A DNA stretch of 42,969 nucleotides from Acidocella sp. (GCA_026224875.1 JAMFRU010000015.1:1-42969), one strand, 5' to 3'; shown: positions 8,140-16,322, counted from the first letter of the stretch. The notes: generated by a model from the letters alone, not told the origin. Made by a program: numbers and translations.

Positions 8140-9108
8140 ATGATCCGCACAGCGGATATGACAGACCTTTTAGAGAACATCGCCGAACTGACCCATTTGC
8201 GTAACCGGCACGAGCTGGAGCTGGCGTTTGCAGCACTTGTTTACCAGCTGGCCGAGGCGACGGGGCTAACCATATGGCGCGTGGGGCGGCGGCGCGATGA
8301 GGTGCGGCTGCGCCAGCAGGTAACACTGCCGGCCTGCTTACCCGGGGGTGAAGTACGAACCATTCCGCCGGAATGCCTGAGCTGCCTGGACACGGCACAC
8401 CCCGTGCGCAGCCGGGTGGCGGGGAGCAAGACCGTACGGCATGTCTATCCCATCCATGACGGCAGCCGCGTAACCGGACTGCTGGAGCTGACCCGGCGCC
8501 AGAATTTCACCAGGCTGGAAGAACATATGATCGCCAGCGTGATCAAAGTGTACGGCAACCACGCTGGGCTGCTCGATTACGGCGAGCGCGACGAGCTGAC
8601 CGGCCTGCTCAACCGCCGCAGCTTCTCCACCCTCTTCAACCAGGCCTCAATGCGCACATGCGGCGTTATCGCCGTGGCCGATATTGATTTCTTCAAACGC
8701 ATCAACGATGAATTCGGCCACCCCTATGGCGATGAAGTGCTCATCCTGATGGGCCGGCTGATGGAACAGGTGCTGGATGCTGCCGATGGCGTGTTCCGCT
8801 TCGGCGGCGAGGAATTCGTGGTGTTGTTCGGCGGCGCCAATACGGATGAAGCCTGGCAGGCTATGGAAGATTTCCGCGCCACCGTGCAGGCCACCAAATT
8901 CCCGCAGGTCGGTCGCGTCACCATCAGCATCGGCCTGGCCGCATTCGGCCCCAGCGACACCGGCGCCTCCGCTTTCGGCCACGCCGACGAAGCCCTGTAC
9001 GTCGCCAAACAACGCGGCCGCAACCAAACCCAATGCCACGAATGGCTCACAGCCGAAGGCTGCCTCCCCGACACCCGCAAACCCGCCAACGTCGTCGAAT
9101 TGTTCTAA
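8140..9108 (+). CDS. Diguanylate cyclase with N-terminal sensory domain
   Basis: A 322-residue protein. Residues 1-150 look like a GAF-type sensory domain (helix, then strands with I-W-R-V and H-V-Y-P-I-H-D-G-S-R-V-T-G-L-L-E-L). The GGDEF domain begins D-E-L-T-G-L-L-N-R-R and carries F-R-F-G-G-E-E-F (GGEEF at 222-226), so catalysis is expected: two GTP to c-di-GMP. The usual inhibitory RxxD upstream of the motif is absent (D-A-A-D), suggesting no classical I-site product inhibition. The start could be ATG 8140 or ATG 8158. No membrane segment, so cytoplasmic. Convergent with the OYE gene through a 134-bp palindrome that begins at both stop codons. Confidence 0.93.
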   Translation: MIRTADMTDLLENIAELTHLRNRHELELAFAALVYQLAEATGLTIWRVGRRRDEVRLRQQVTLPACLPGGEVRTIPPECLSCLDTAHPVRSRVAGSKTVRHVYPIHDGSRVTGLLELTRRQNFTRLEEHMIASVIKVYGNHAGLLDYGERDELTGLLNRRSFSTLFNQASMRTCGVIAVADIDFFKRINDEFGHPYGDEVLILMGRLMEQVLDAADGVFRFGGEEFVVLFGGANTDEAWQAMEDFRATVQATKFPQVGRVTISIGLAAFGPSDTGASAFGHADEALYVAKQRGRNQTQCHEWLTAEGCLPDTRKPANVVELF

Positions 9109-9239
9109 CACCGGGGTTCTTGGGAGCTCCCACGGAAAAGGCCAGGGCTCTGCCCGCGACCCGCTGGGGCCTCAGGCCCCAGCGGGTCGAGGGCGGAGCC
9201 CCGCCTTTTCCGTGGAACGCCCCAGAACCCCCGGTGTTA
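9106..9239. repeat. 134-bp imperfect palindrome joining two stop codons
   Basis: Both strands read TAACACCGGGG from the stop codon, followed by GTTCT, a CCACGGAAAAGGC core, a GGGCTCTGCCC or GGGCTCCGCCC mini-hairpin and CGACCCGCTGGGGCCT at the centre. The element runs exactly from the TAA of the GGDEF gene (9106) to the TAA of the OYE gene (9239). As RNA it can form a long stem in either direction and is a plausible bidirectional terminator. It belongs to the repeat family also seen at 12916-13152, 17671-17738, 22999-23232 and 40182-40255. Confidence 0.85.
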
Positions 9240-10295
9240 GACCGTTTCGAGGGCGGGGTAGTCGGTGTAGCCTTCGGGGCCGGGGGCGTAGAAGGTCGAG
9301 ACGTTGAAGTCGGTTAGGGGGGCGTTGGTGCGGATGCGTTCTACCAGGTCGGGGTTGGAGATGAAGGGTTTGCCGAAGGCTACGGCGTCGGCTGTGCCGG
9401 CGTTTAGGGCTGCCTGGGCGGTGGAGCCGGTGTAGCCTTCGTTGGCGATGTAGGTGCCGCCGAACAGGCCGCGCAGTGTTGGGCCGATGGCATCCTCGCC
9501 TTCGTGTTCGCGGACGCAGAGGAAGGCGATGCCGCGGTCATCTAGTTCACGGGCGACGTAGGAGAAGGTGGCGAGTTTGTTGGAGTCGCTGATGTCGTGG
9601 CTGTCGCCGCGCGGGGCGAGGTGGACGCCGGTGAGTTCCGGGCCAAAGACGGAGGCAGCGGCGTCTGTGGCTTCGAGCAGGAGGCGGGCGCGGTTTTCGA
9701 TGGCGCCGCCGTATTCGTCGTCGCGGTGGTTGGTGCCGTCCTGCAGGAACTGGTCGAGCAGGTAGCCATTGGCGCCGTGGATTTCCACACCGTCGAACCC
9801 GGCCATTTGCGCGTTCATGGCGGCTTTGCGGTAGTATTCGACGATGCCGGCGAGTTCGGAGGTTTCCAGGGCGCGGGGGATGACGAATTCCGTCTTGGGC
9901 CGCACGATGCTGAGATGGCCTCCGGCTTTGATGGCGGACGGGGCGACGGGGAGTTCGCCGTTCAGGAACATCGGGTGGGAGATGCGGCCGACGTGCCAGA
10001 GCTGGGCCATGATGCGGCCGCCGGCGTTATGCACGGCGTTGGTGACGATTTTCCATCCCTCAACCTGTTCGGTGGACCAGAGGCCCGGGGTGTCGGCATA
10101 GCCCACGCCCATGGGGGCGACGGAGGTGGCCTCGGAGATGATGAGCCCGGCCGCGGCGCGTTGCACGTAATATTCGGCCATCAGCGCGTTGGGGATGCGC
10201 GCGGCCCCGGCGCGTGAGCGGGTGAGGGGGGCCATGATGATGCGGTTGGGCAGCTCAAGATCGCCGATGGTGATGGGGTCGAACAAATTGGGCAT
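9237..10295 (-). CDS. Old yellow enzyme family flavin oxidoreductase (NemA-like)
   Basis: A 352-residue FMN-dependent alkene reductase. The barrel begins M-P-N-L-F-D-P-I-T-I-G-D-L-E-L-P-N-R-I-I-M-A-P-L-T-R-S-R. The signature H-G-A-N-G-Y-L-L-D-Q-F-L-Q-D with N-H-R-D-D-E-Y-G-G is present, as is V-E-I-H (His/Asn substrate pair). OYE homologues reduce enones, maleimides or nitro-esters with NAD(P)H; the natural substrate is unknown. Translation start is three bases after the MFS stop, with AAGGA inside the MFS 3' end, so it is the last gene of an arsR-MFS-OYE operon. A response to an electrophile exported or reduced by these gene products is inferred. Confidence 0.95.
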   Translation of the reverse strand: MPNLFDPITIGDLELPNRIIMAPLTRSRAGAARIPNALMAEYYVQRAAAGLIISEATSVAPMGVGYADTPGLWSTEQVEGWKIVTNAVHNAGGRIMAQLWHVGRISHPMFLNGELPVAPSAIKAGGHLSIVRPKTEFVIPRALETSELAGIVEYYRKAAMNAQMAGFDGVEIHGANGYLLDQFLQDGTNHRDDEYGGAIENRARLLLEATDAAASVFGPELTGVHLAPRGDSHDISDSNKLATFSYVARELDDRGIAFLCVREHEGEDAIGPTLRGLFGGTYIANEGYTGSTAQAALNAGTADAVAFGKPFISNPDLVERIRTNAPLTDFNVSTFYAPGPEGYTDYPALETV

Positions 10296-10298
10296 GGG

Positions 10299-11453
10299 TC
10301 AGATCCTTTTGGCAAGCGGTTGGGCGAGAAGGCAGAGCGGCAAAGCGGCGAGGGCAAGCAGGGCCGCGGCGGGCGGTATGGCGATGAAGCCGAGATTATG
10401 CGCGATGACCAGCCCGCCGATCCAGGCGCCCAGGGCGTTGCCGGCGTTGAAGGCGGCGATGTTGAGGGTGGAGATGAGGTTGGGGGCGTTGCGGCCGAGG
10501 TTGACCAGGTTGATCTGCAGCGCCGGGATGGCTGAGAAGGAGCAGATGGCCCAGAACAGGAGGGTGATTTCGGCCGGGATGAGGTAGTGCGCCGTGTAGG
10601 TGAGCCCGGCCAGGATGATGGCGCTGCCGATGAACACCAGCACGAGGGTGGTGGTGATGCGCCAGTCCGCGAGTTTGCCGCCGAGGTAGTTGCCGATGGT
10701 GAGGCCGGTGCCGATGACGAACAGCGTGTAGCTGACGCCGCGCGGCGAGATATGGGTGACCTCGCCCAACAGCGGGGCGATGTAGGTGAACATGGCGAAG
10801 ATGGAGGCCGATGAGACCACGGTGACGCTCAGCGCGATCCAGACCGGGAGGGTCAGGCGTTTGAATTCGCCCAGCATGTTTGGTTTTTCGGTATGGGCTT
10901 CTTGGCGTGGCAGCAGGATATAGAGTGCGGCCAAAGCGATAACGCCGAGGACCGAGACGGCCCAGAAGGTGGTACGCCAGCCGAAAGCCTGGCCTAGGGC
11001 GGTGCCGAGGGGCACGCCCAGCACGTTGGCCAGCGTAAGGCCGGTGAACATAAGTGCGACGGCCTGGGCGCGCTTGTTGGGGGCGACGAGCGAGGCGGCC
11101 TCTACTGAGCCAATGCCGAAGAAGGCGCCGTGGCAGAGGGCAGTGACGATGCGCGCCAGCATCAGCGTCTCATAACCCGGGGCCAAAGCGCAGAGTACGT
11201 TGCCGACGATAAAAATGCTCATGAGTACCATGAGCGCGCTGCGGTGGGGGAGGGATTGCGTGGCGATGGCCATGATCGGCGCGCCGATGAACACACCCAG
11301 CGCATAGCCGCTGACCAGCCAGCCGGCGGTGGGGATGGAGACGGCGAGCGAGCTTGCGACCTGCGGCAGCAGCCCCATGATAACAAATTCCGTGGTGCCG
11401 ATGGCGAAGGCGCTGAGTGCCAGAGCCAGCAAAGGGAGGGGAAAAGATTTCAT
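10299..11453 (-). CDS. MFS transporter, DHA1-type efflux (AraJ/YdhP-like)
   Basis: A 384-residue protein with about 12 hydrophobic segments and the sugar-efflux/drug DHA1 signature F-A-I-G-T-T-E-F-V-I-M-G-L-L-P in TM1. A P-L-G-T-A-L-G-Q-A-F-G-W-R stretch sits in the antiporter motif C region. The ATG overlaps the arsR stop codon (ATGA). Co-transcription with an ArsR-type repressor and an OYE reductase points to inducible efflux of a small toxic compound; the substrate cannot be read from sequence. Inner membrane. Confidence 0.93.
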   Translation of the reverse strand: MKSFPLPLLALALSAFAIGTTEFVIMGLLPQVASSLAVSIPTAGWLVSGYALGVFIGAPIMAIATQSLPHRSALMVLMSIFIVGNVLCALAPGYETLMLARIVTALCHGAFFGIGSVEAASLVAPNKRAQAVALMFTGLTLANVLGVPLGTALGQAFGWRTTFWAVSVLGVIALAALYILLPRQEAHTEKPNMLGEFKRLTLPVWIALSVTVVSSASIFAMFTYIAPLLGEVTHISPRGVSYTLFVIGTGLTIGNYLGGKLADWRITTTLVLVFIGSAIILAGLTYTAHYLIPAEITLLFWAICSFSAIPALQINLVNLGRNAPNLISTLNIAAFNAGNALGAWIGGLVIAHNLGFIAIPPAAALLALAALPLCLLAQPLAKRI

Positions 11454-11770
11454 AAAGCTTCCTGCAAAAATTCCAGAAGCCGGGCGATCGCCGCTTCATC
11501 GCGTTTGTAAAAAATCCACTGGCCGCATTTTTTGGCCGTGACCAGCCCAGCCTGGTGCAGAACGGAGAGATGCGCGGAGACTGTGGATTGCGAGAGCCCG
11601 CAAGCTCCCTCGATTTTGCCGGCGCAGACACCCCATTCGTAAGGGTGGTCCTGGCCGGGGAAGTTTAGCTCGGGGTTTTTCAACTCGGCCAGGATTTTCC
11701 GCCGCACCGGGTTCGAGAGGGCTTTGAAGGCCTCGTCGTGGCTTTTGGGGGGCGGGGGCTGTATCGTCAT
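11450..11770 (-). CDS. ArsR-family winged-helix repressor
   Basis: A 106-residue regulator: F-K-A-L-S-N-P-V-R-R-K-I-L opening helix, recognition region L-S-Q-S-T-V-S-A-H-L-S-V-L-H-Q-A-G-L and a wing ending W-I-F-Y-K-R-D. A cysteine pair sits before the recognition helix (V-C-A-G-K and G-A-C-G-L-S), spaced unlike the classical E-L-C-V-C-D metal site. Sensing of thiol-reactive compounds is therefore as plausible as metal sensing; this is inference. First gene of an overlapping operon with MFS and OYE. An inverted repeat overlaps its start codon, suggesting autoregulation. Confidence 0.93.
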   Translation of the reverse strand: MTIQPPPPKSHDEAFKALSNPVRRKILAELKNPELNFPGQDHPYEWGVCAGKIEGACGLSQSTVSAHLSVLHQAGLVTAKKCGQWIFYKRDEAAIARLLEFLQEAL

Positions 11771-11800
11771 CTGGCGATATATGGTTCGGAGGATGACGAT
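11763..11800. promoter_or_regulatory. Inverted repeat over the arsR start, candidate operator
   Basis: ATCGTCATC at 11763-11771 and GATGACGAT at 11792-11800 are exact reverse complements with a 20-bp spacer. The right half contains the arsR start codon on the - strand. Position and symmetry suit autorepression by the ArsR-type protein. There is no strong Shine-Dalgarno for arsR here. Confidence 0.5.
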
Positions 11801-11901
11801 GTAAAGGGGTTACAGTTGCGCCCCGTTGGAGGTGATAAACCACTCTAGTGCATGTTGCTCACCTGCATATGTTCCGAATTGTTTCTGTCACGCAGGCGGT
11901 T

Positions 11902-12915
11902 TCAGGCGCCGCGCGGCGCGCTGCGCCCGGCGCGGGTGATGGTCACAACGCCGTCGCCGGCCTCCACCAATACGTCAGGGGCGGGGCGGGTGACGGTCTC
12001 GCCGCCCTTGCGGTTTATGGCCACTATGAACATGGTGCCGTCGGCCTCATGTTCGAGCTGGCCGATTGATTTGCCGGCGTTCTCGGCACTGGCCGCGGTG
12101 ATTTCCATTTCCAGCCCGAACCCGTGCAACCCTGCAGCCACGGTGCGCATGCGGCTGGAATCGGTGAGTTTCTGGGTCTGTGGAAACAGAATATGCTGGG
12201 CGATGCGCTCGGCACCAATATGGGTGGGCTCGACCACGGCATTGGCGCCGGCACGCAGCAGCTTGCTCTTGGTGCTTGTCGCCTCGCCACGGGCGATGAT
12301 GTCGATGTCCTTATTCAGGCTGCGCGCCGAAAGTGTAATGAAAACATTCACCGCATCGTTCGGCACCACGCAGGCCAGCGCGCGCGCTTTGTGGACCCCC
12401 ACAAGCTCCAGCACTGCCTCATCCGTCGCATCGCCCGCCCAGGTTAAATGCCCGCGCTCCGCGGCTTCGGCCAGTTTCGACTCCTCACGGTCGAGAATTA
12501 CAAAATCCACACCGCCCGCCTTCAACTCATCCGCCAGCATGCTGCCGATGCGGCCATAACCACACACAATCACATGCCCCGATAGCGTATTTATCTTGCT
12601 CTTCATCCGCCTGCTCCCCAGCAGTTGCTGCAGCTGCATGTAGGTAAAAAATTGCACCAGCGCGCCGGTGAGATAAATCACCCCGGTGCAGCCAAGCATA
12701 ATTGTCGATAACGTAATGAACCGCAATTCCGGCGTGACGATAGGATGAAGCTCGTCATACCCCACCGTGAAGATTGTATAGACAACGAAATAAAACGCGT
12801 CGCCCCAACTCCAACCCACATGCACATAAGCACAAGTGGCCAGCCCACTGACCACTGCCATATAAACCAGCCCCGCAATCAGATTGCGAAACGGGCTCTC
12901 GCGCCACGGGGTCAT
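11902..12915 (-). CDS. RCK-type potassium channel (two TM, TrkA-N domain)
   Basis: A 337-residue protein: two membrane helices around a pore, then V-I-V-C-G-Y-G-R-I-G, a Rossmann TrkA-N (RCK) domain, and a C-terminal TrkA-C-like part. The pore reads T-I-F-T-V-G-Y-D-E-L-H-P, so the canonical T-V-G-Y-G filter has Asp in place of the second Gly. The rest of the pore and the following helix (L-G-C-T-G-V-I-Y-L-T-G-A-L-V-Q-F) are intact, so this may be a subfamily trait. The start is ATG 12915 (M-T-P-W-R-E-S-P-F); an upstream in-frame stretch to 13035 translates a repeat and is rejected. Inner membrane; ion-flux gating by nucleotide or ion binding is family knowledge. Confidence 0.9.
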   Translation of the reverse strand: MTPWRESPFRNLIAGLVYMAVVSGLATCAYVHVGWSWGDAFYFVVYTIFTVGYDELHPIVTPELRFITLSTIMLGCTGVIYLTGALVQFFTYMQLQQLLGSRRMKSKINTLSGHVIVCGYGRIGSMLADELKAGGVDFVILDREESKLAEAAERGHLTWAGDATDEAVLELVGVHKARALACVVPNDAVNVFITLSARSLNKDIDIIARGEATSTKSKLLRAGANAVVEPTHIGAERIAQHILFPQTQKLTDSSRMRTVAAGLHGFGLEMEITAASAENAGKSIGQLEHEADGTMFIVAINRKGGETVTRPAPDVLVEAGDGVVTITRAGRSAPRGA

Positions 12916-12929
12916 GAGGAAGAAGGCGA

Positions 12930-12997
12930 GGGGCTTTGCCCCGCCGTGCCGGAGGCACGCCTTCGGCGTGACGACCCCCACTGGGCCTGAGGCCCAG
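12930..12997. repeat. Cluster of four GC-rich mini-hairpins
   Basis: Successive perfect stems with 3-nt loops: GGGGC-TTT-GCCCC (12930-12942), CGTGCC-GGA-GGCACG (12945-12959), ACGCC-TTC-GGCGT (12957-12969) and CTGGGCC-TGA-GGCCCAG (12981-12997). They lie on the channel-gene side of the long hairpin at 13011-13080 and belong to the dispersed repeat family. Confidence 0.7.
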
Positions 12998-13010
12998 GCC
13001 CCATTAGTTG

Positions 13011-13080
13011 AAGAGTTATAAAAGAGGCCTGCCATCTAGCTGTTGAAACAGCTTGGAGGCAGGCCTCTTTTATAACTCTT
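13011..13080. repeat. Nested 70-nt hairpin (copy A) downstream of citrate synthase
   Basis: Perfect 23-bp arms (13011-13033 and 13058-13080: AAGAGTTATAAAAGAGGCC, then TGCC) enclose an inner stem AGCTGTT-GA-AACAGCT. The inner part is shared with the hairpin at 23077-23152, but the outer arm sequence differs while remaining complementary. It follows the gltA stop by 73 bp on the - strand and could act as a terminator or stabiliser. Confidence 0.85.
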
Positions 13081-13093
13081 AAGTAGTGGGGGT

Positions 13094-13142
13094 CTGGGGC
13101 CTCAGGCCCCAGCGGGGGGCCAGGGGGCAGAGCCTCCTGGCC
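13094..13142. repeat. Outer modules of the repeat element next to gltA
   Basis: Contains TGGGGCC-TCA-GGCCCCA followed by CCAGGGGGCAGAGCCTCCTGG and CCTTTTTCC. Read on the - strand from the gltA stop the order is GGAAAAAGG, CCAGGAGGCTC, then GCTGGGGCCTGAGGCCCC and ACCCCCA. This is the same module order as in the tail of the polyprenyl synthase gene (23001-23076). Confidence 0.7.
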
Positions 13143-13152
13143 TTTTTCCTTA

Positions 13153-14466
13153 TTAACCCCGGTCGCCAAGTGCCACGTAGTCGCGCGCTGGGGCGCCGGT
13201 GTAGATTTGGCGGGGGCGGTTGATGCGGTTGGAGGGGTCTTCGATCATTTCTTTCCACTGGCTGATCCAGCCGACGGTGCGGGCCAAAGCGAAGATGGGG
13301 GTGAACATGGCGGTGGGGAAGCCCATCGCTTTCAGGATGATGCCTGAGTAGAAATCCACGTTCGGGTAGAGTTTGCGGCTGACGAAATATTCGTCGTGAA
13401 GTGCTATGCGTTCCAGCTCGATGGCGAGGTCGAGCATCGGCTCGTCCTTGATGCCGAGTTCGGCGAGGACTTCATGGCAGGTGGCCTGCATGATTTTCGC
13501 GCGCGGGTCGAAGTTTTTATAAACGCGATGGCCAAAGCCCATGAGTTTCACGCCGCTGTTCTTGTCTTTCACCTGTTCGATGAAGGCGGGAATTTTATCG
13601 ACGCTTCCGATTTCGGCCAGCATCTTCAGCACGGCTTCATTGGCGCCGCCATGTGCCGGGCCCCAGAGCGAGGCGATGCCGGCGGCGATACAGGCGAAGG
13701 GGTTGGCATCGGTACTGCCGGCCAGGCGCACGGTGGAGGTGGAGGCATTCTGCTCATGGTCGGCGTGCAGAATGAAGATGCGGTCCATGGCGCGGGTGAG
13801 GATCGGGTTCGGCTTGTAGTCCTCGGCAGGGACGGCGTGGAACATGTACAGGAAGTTCTCGGCGTACGAGAGGTCGTTGCGCGGGTACATGAACGGCTGG
13901 CCGATGTTGTATTTATGCGCCCAGGCGGTGATGGTCGGGATTTTGGCGATCATGCGGAAGGCGGAGATTTCGCGCTGGCGCGGGTCGTGGATATCGATGC
14001 TGTCCGGATAGAAGGCGGACATGGCACCCACGACGGAGCAGAGCATGGCCATCGGGTGCGCATCGCGGCGGAAGCCGGACCAGAAGCTGCGGATTTGCTC
14101 GTGCAGCATAGTGTGGCGGGTGACGCCTGTCTCGAAGATTTCCAGCTCAGGCTTGGTCGGCAGCTCGCCGTTCAGCAGCAGATAGGCGACTTCCAGGAAG
14201 GTCGATTTCTCTGCCAGCTGGTCGATCGGGTAGCCGCGATAGAGCAGAATGCCTTCATCGCCATCAATATAGGTGATGGCGCTTTCGCAGGAGGCGGTAG
14301 CACCATATGAGGGGTCGAAGGTGAAGATGCCGAGCTGGCTTTGCAGCTTGCGCACATCCACGCAATCAGTGCCGAGCGAGCCGCCGAGGACGGGCAGAGT
14401 GGCGGATTTATCGCCAAAGGTCAGCGTGGCGGTGCCGACCTGTTTGCTGGTTGCTGATGGAGCCAT
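13153..14466 (-). CDS. gltA: Citrate synthase (type II)
   Basis: A 437-residue citrate synthase condensing acetyl-CoA and oxaloacetate in the TCA cycle. Visible features: [11 protein letters not shown] and D-P-S-Y-G at the N-terminal strand domain typical of Gram-negative hexameric enzymes, catalytic-region [42 protein letters not shown] and the C-terminal R-P-R-Q-I-Y-T-G. Length and ends are normal. Transcribed alone or with the upstream phosphatase gene (142-bp gap). Downstream lies a structured repeat. Confidence 0.98.
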   Translation of the reverse strand: MAPSATSKQVGTATLTFGDKSATLPVLGGSLGTDCVDVRKLQSQLGIFTFDPSYGATASCESAITYIDGDEGILLYRGYPIDQLAEKSTFLEVAYLLLNGELPTKPELEIFETGVTRHTMLHEQIRSFWSGFRRDAHPMAMLCSVVGAMSAFYPDSIDIHDPRQREISAFRMIAKIPTITAWAHKYNIGQPFMYPRNDLSYAENFLYMFHAVPAEDYKPNPILTRAMDRIFILHADHEQNASTSTVRLAGSTDANPFACIAAGIASLWGPAHGGANEAVLKMLAEIGSVDKIPAFIEQVKDKNSGVKLMGFGHRVYKNFDPRAKIMQATCHEVLAELGIKDEPMLDLAIELERIALHDEYFVSRKLYPNVDFYSGIILKAMGFPTAMFTPIFALARTVGWISQWKEMIEDPSNRINRPRQIYTGAPARDYVALGDRG

Positions 14467-14608
14467 GTGGGTTCACCTTCTCTTGTGGTGTTGAGGGCGT
14501 TCGGAAGGTCAGGACAGAGCCGTCCTGACAGAGTGGTATACCCAAATAGGGTTATTCAATCCTAACTTTCCTGTAAAGCGCTTGCGCCGCGTTGCAGCAA
14601 ACAGGAGA

Positions 14609-15136
14609 TCAGATAAGATCCTTGGGTACAATGTAGCGTTGCAGTGCCGCGGGGGCTGCCCCCAGCCGGTGCCAGGGGGTGGTAACGAGGAATTCGGCCA
14701 TGGCCGCGGTGGGAAAACCGTCATCGAGGCGTTTGAATTCGGGTTTGGTGTTGGTGGGGCCCGCTTGGGCAGTGAGGGCGAGGGCGCAGTCGTGCAGGCC
14801 GGGGTTGTGGCTGATGACCATGGCGCTGCGCACGGTCTCCGGCAGGTTACGCAGCAGGTCGCGGATCTGGTTGCCGCTGGCCATATATAAAGCGGGCACG
14901 GCGTCGATATTAGGCCATTCCTCCCACACGTCCGCTGCTTGGAGCTGTTCGAGCGTGCCCTGGGTGCGGGCGGCGGTGGAGACCAGCACGACTTCCGGGG
15001 CGAGGCCGGCTTTTTTCATGGCCTGGCCGATGGCGGTCGCGGCGGCGCGTCCGGTGGCTGTCAAAGCACGGTCATGGTCTGTCCCCCTGCTTTCGGGAAC
15101 GGCCTTGGCGTGGCGGAGTAGAATCAATTGATGCAT
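14609..15136 (-). CDS. SixA-like histidine phosphatase
   Basis: A 175-residue branch-1 histidine phosphatase. It starts at ATG 15136 with M-H-Q-L-I-L-L-R-H-A-K-A, where R-H-A-K-A matches the SixA-type R-H-G-x-A catalytic motif. The second histidine sits in A-M-V-I-S-H-N-P-G-L-H, and a V-S-T-A-A-R-T-Q-G-T phosphate-pocket arginine is also seen. SixA proteins dephosphorylate phosphohistidine of phosphorelay or PTS proteins; the partner here is unknown. Located upstream of gltA in the same direction and divergent from the DUF6134 gene. Confidence 0.88.
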   Translation of the reverse strand: MHQLILLRHAKAVPESRGTDHDRALTATGRAAATAIGQAMKKAGLAPEVVLVSTAARTQGTLEQLQAADVWEEWPNIDAVPALYMASGNQIRDLLRNLPETVRSAMVISHNPGLHDCALALTAQAGPTNTKPEFKRLDDGFPTAAMAEFLVTTPWHRLGAAPAALQRYIVPKDLI

Positions 15137-15210
15137 GTGCCTATATTGCCATGGGGTAAAGCGCCTGTCGCCTCCGGGCAAGAGATTGAAACATAAAAGG
15201 GAGGTCGGGA

Positions 15211-15900
15211 ATGATGCACAGGCGGGATCTGGTTCTCGGTGGTTCCGCGCTTGCCGCGGTGGGGGCGGGAGCTACCCGGGCGGATGCGGTTACCGGCGCA
15301 ATTGCTGGCGCGCTGCCGGTGCCGGCATCGGGCGCCATCGGTTTCAAGGTTCTGCATTCAGGCACGCCGGTGGGCGAGCATCATCTGACATTCACGCAAA
15401 ATGGCGATCAGCTGCAGGTGGATATCAACGCTGCGCTGGTGGTGAAGGTGATGGGCGTTGCGGTGTTCCATTATGCCTGCACGGCCACGGAGCGCTGGTC
15501 CGGCGGGGAGTTTGTGGGGTTGGACAGCAAAGTGAACCATAACGGCACGCCGCTGGAGGTGCATGCCAGCCCGATTTCCGGCGGGTTTGCGGTGCAAAGC
15601 ACCAAAGCCGGGAATTACAGCTACACCGGGCCGCAGAAAATGCTGCCGCTGACCTATTGGAACAAGGCGATGCTGGGCGCCATGATCCTGAATATCGAGA
15701 CGGGGCGGCATTATCCCGCCATTGTCAGCTCGCCGGGCTGGAATAATCTTACAACGGCCGAGGGCGGGCAATTACTGGCGCAGCGCTTCGACGTGACCGG
15801 CAAATTGCATCTGTCCGTCTGGTACGATCAGTTCACGCAATGGGCGGGTTTGACGTTCAATGTCGCGGGGCCGGTGATGTTTCAAAAGTTCGTGAGCTAA
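15211..15900 (+). CDS. Exported DUF6134 family protein
   Basis: A 229-residue protein with a Tat-like signal, M-M-H-R-R-D-L-V-L-G-G-S-A-L-A-A-V-G-A-G-A-T-R-A-D-A. A beta-rich mature domain follows (I-G-F-K-V-L-H-S-G-T-P-V-G-E-H-H-L-T-F and later W-N-N-L-T-T-A-E-G-G). It resembles the DUF6134 family, whose members are periplasmic beta-barrel-like (lipocalin-type) proteins of unknown function; this is recognised by pattern only. An RBS-like GGGAGG lies upstream. Stand-alone gene, divergent from the SixA-like phosphatase gene. Confidence 0.7.
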   Translation: MMHRRDLVLGGSALAAVGAGATRADAVTGAIAGALPVPASGAIGFKVLHSGTPVGEHHLTFTQNGDQLQVDINAALVVKVMGVAVFHYACTATERWSGGEFVGLDSKVNHNGTPLEVHASPISGGFAVQSTKAGNYSYTGPQKMLPLTYWNKAMLGAMILNIETGRHYPAIVSSPGWNNLTTAEGGQLLAQRFDVTGKLHLSVWYDQFTQWAGLTFNVAGPVMFQKFVS

Positions 15901-15987
15901 CGCTTTAGGTCGGGTTGTTAGGGTGCGCTGTGGCTTACCGCGGGTGGAACGCGGGTGGATCGAGCCGGCGGGTGGTTCAGCCATGCA

Positions 15988-16035
15988 CAGCGCAGATGCA
16001 TGGCTGGCCGCCGTTCAACCTAACGCTGCGTTAGT
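15988..16035. other. Small hairpins in the DUF6134 / 95-residue gene junction
   Basis: CCATGCA at 15991-15997 pairs with TGCATGG nine bases further on, and TAACG pairs with CGTTA at the end of the stretch. They separate convergent genes and may contribute to 3'-end formation. Nothing else is seen between 15901 and 16034. Confidence 0.35.
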
Positions 16036-16322
16036 TAGCCGTATTGTTTTTCGGGGTGGCGGAGGTGCCAGAGGCGCTCGTGGGCTGCCACCAGGCTCTC
16101 GATGCTCTTGCGCCGGTTAACATCGGGCGGAACCGTCCGCCGGGTCAGCATGTTCTCCAAAATCTTAAGCAATTGCTCGGCTATTTCGTAATCGGCCTGG
16201 TCGCAGGCGTGGTGGAAGGCAAGTAGAATTTTGTCCGACAGGCGGCGGCTGTAACGCGGTGTACCGCCCCCCGTGCGTGCAGAGATGTCGGTGCCGTCCT
16301 CTGCGTCAGTACTCTCGGCCAT
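16035..16322 (-). CDS. Small conserved-looking helical protein
   Basis: A 95-residue soluble protein. A disordered acidic N-terminus is followed by R-Y-S-R-R-L-S-D-K-I-L-L-A-F-H-H-A-C-D-Q-A-D-Y-E-I-A-E-Q-L-L-K-I-L-E, a clear helix-turn-helix hairpin resembling a single TPR-like repeat. A basic stretch (R-R-T-V-P-P-D-V-N-R-R-K) and a final amphipathic helix come next. I have an impression of similar short proteins in alphaproteobacteria but no function. It follows nrdB in the same direction after about 250 bp of AT-rich non-coding DNA, so it is probably independently transcribed. Confidence 0.7.
   Translation of the reverse strand: MAESTDAEDGTDISARTGGGTPRYSRRLSDKILLAFHHACDQADYEIAEQLLKILENMLTRRTVPPDVNRRKSIESLVAAHERLWHLRHPEKQYG

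Noticed and set aside
12916-13035. N-terminal extension of the potassium channel
   Set aside because: Translates hairpin repeat DNA; ATG 12915 begins the family-like sequence.
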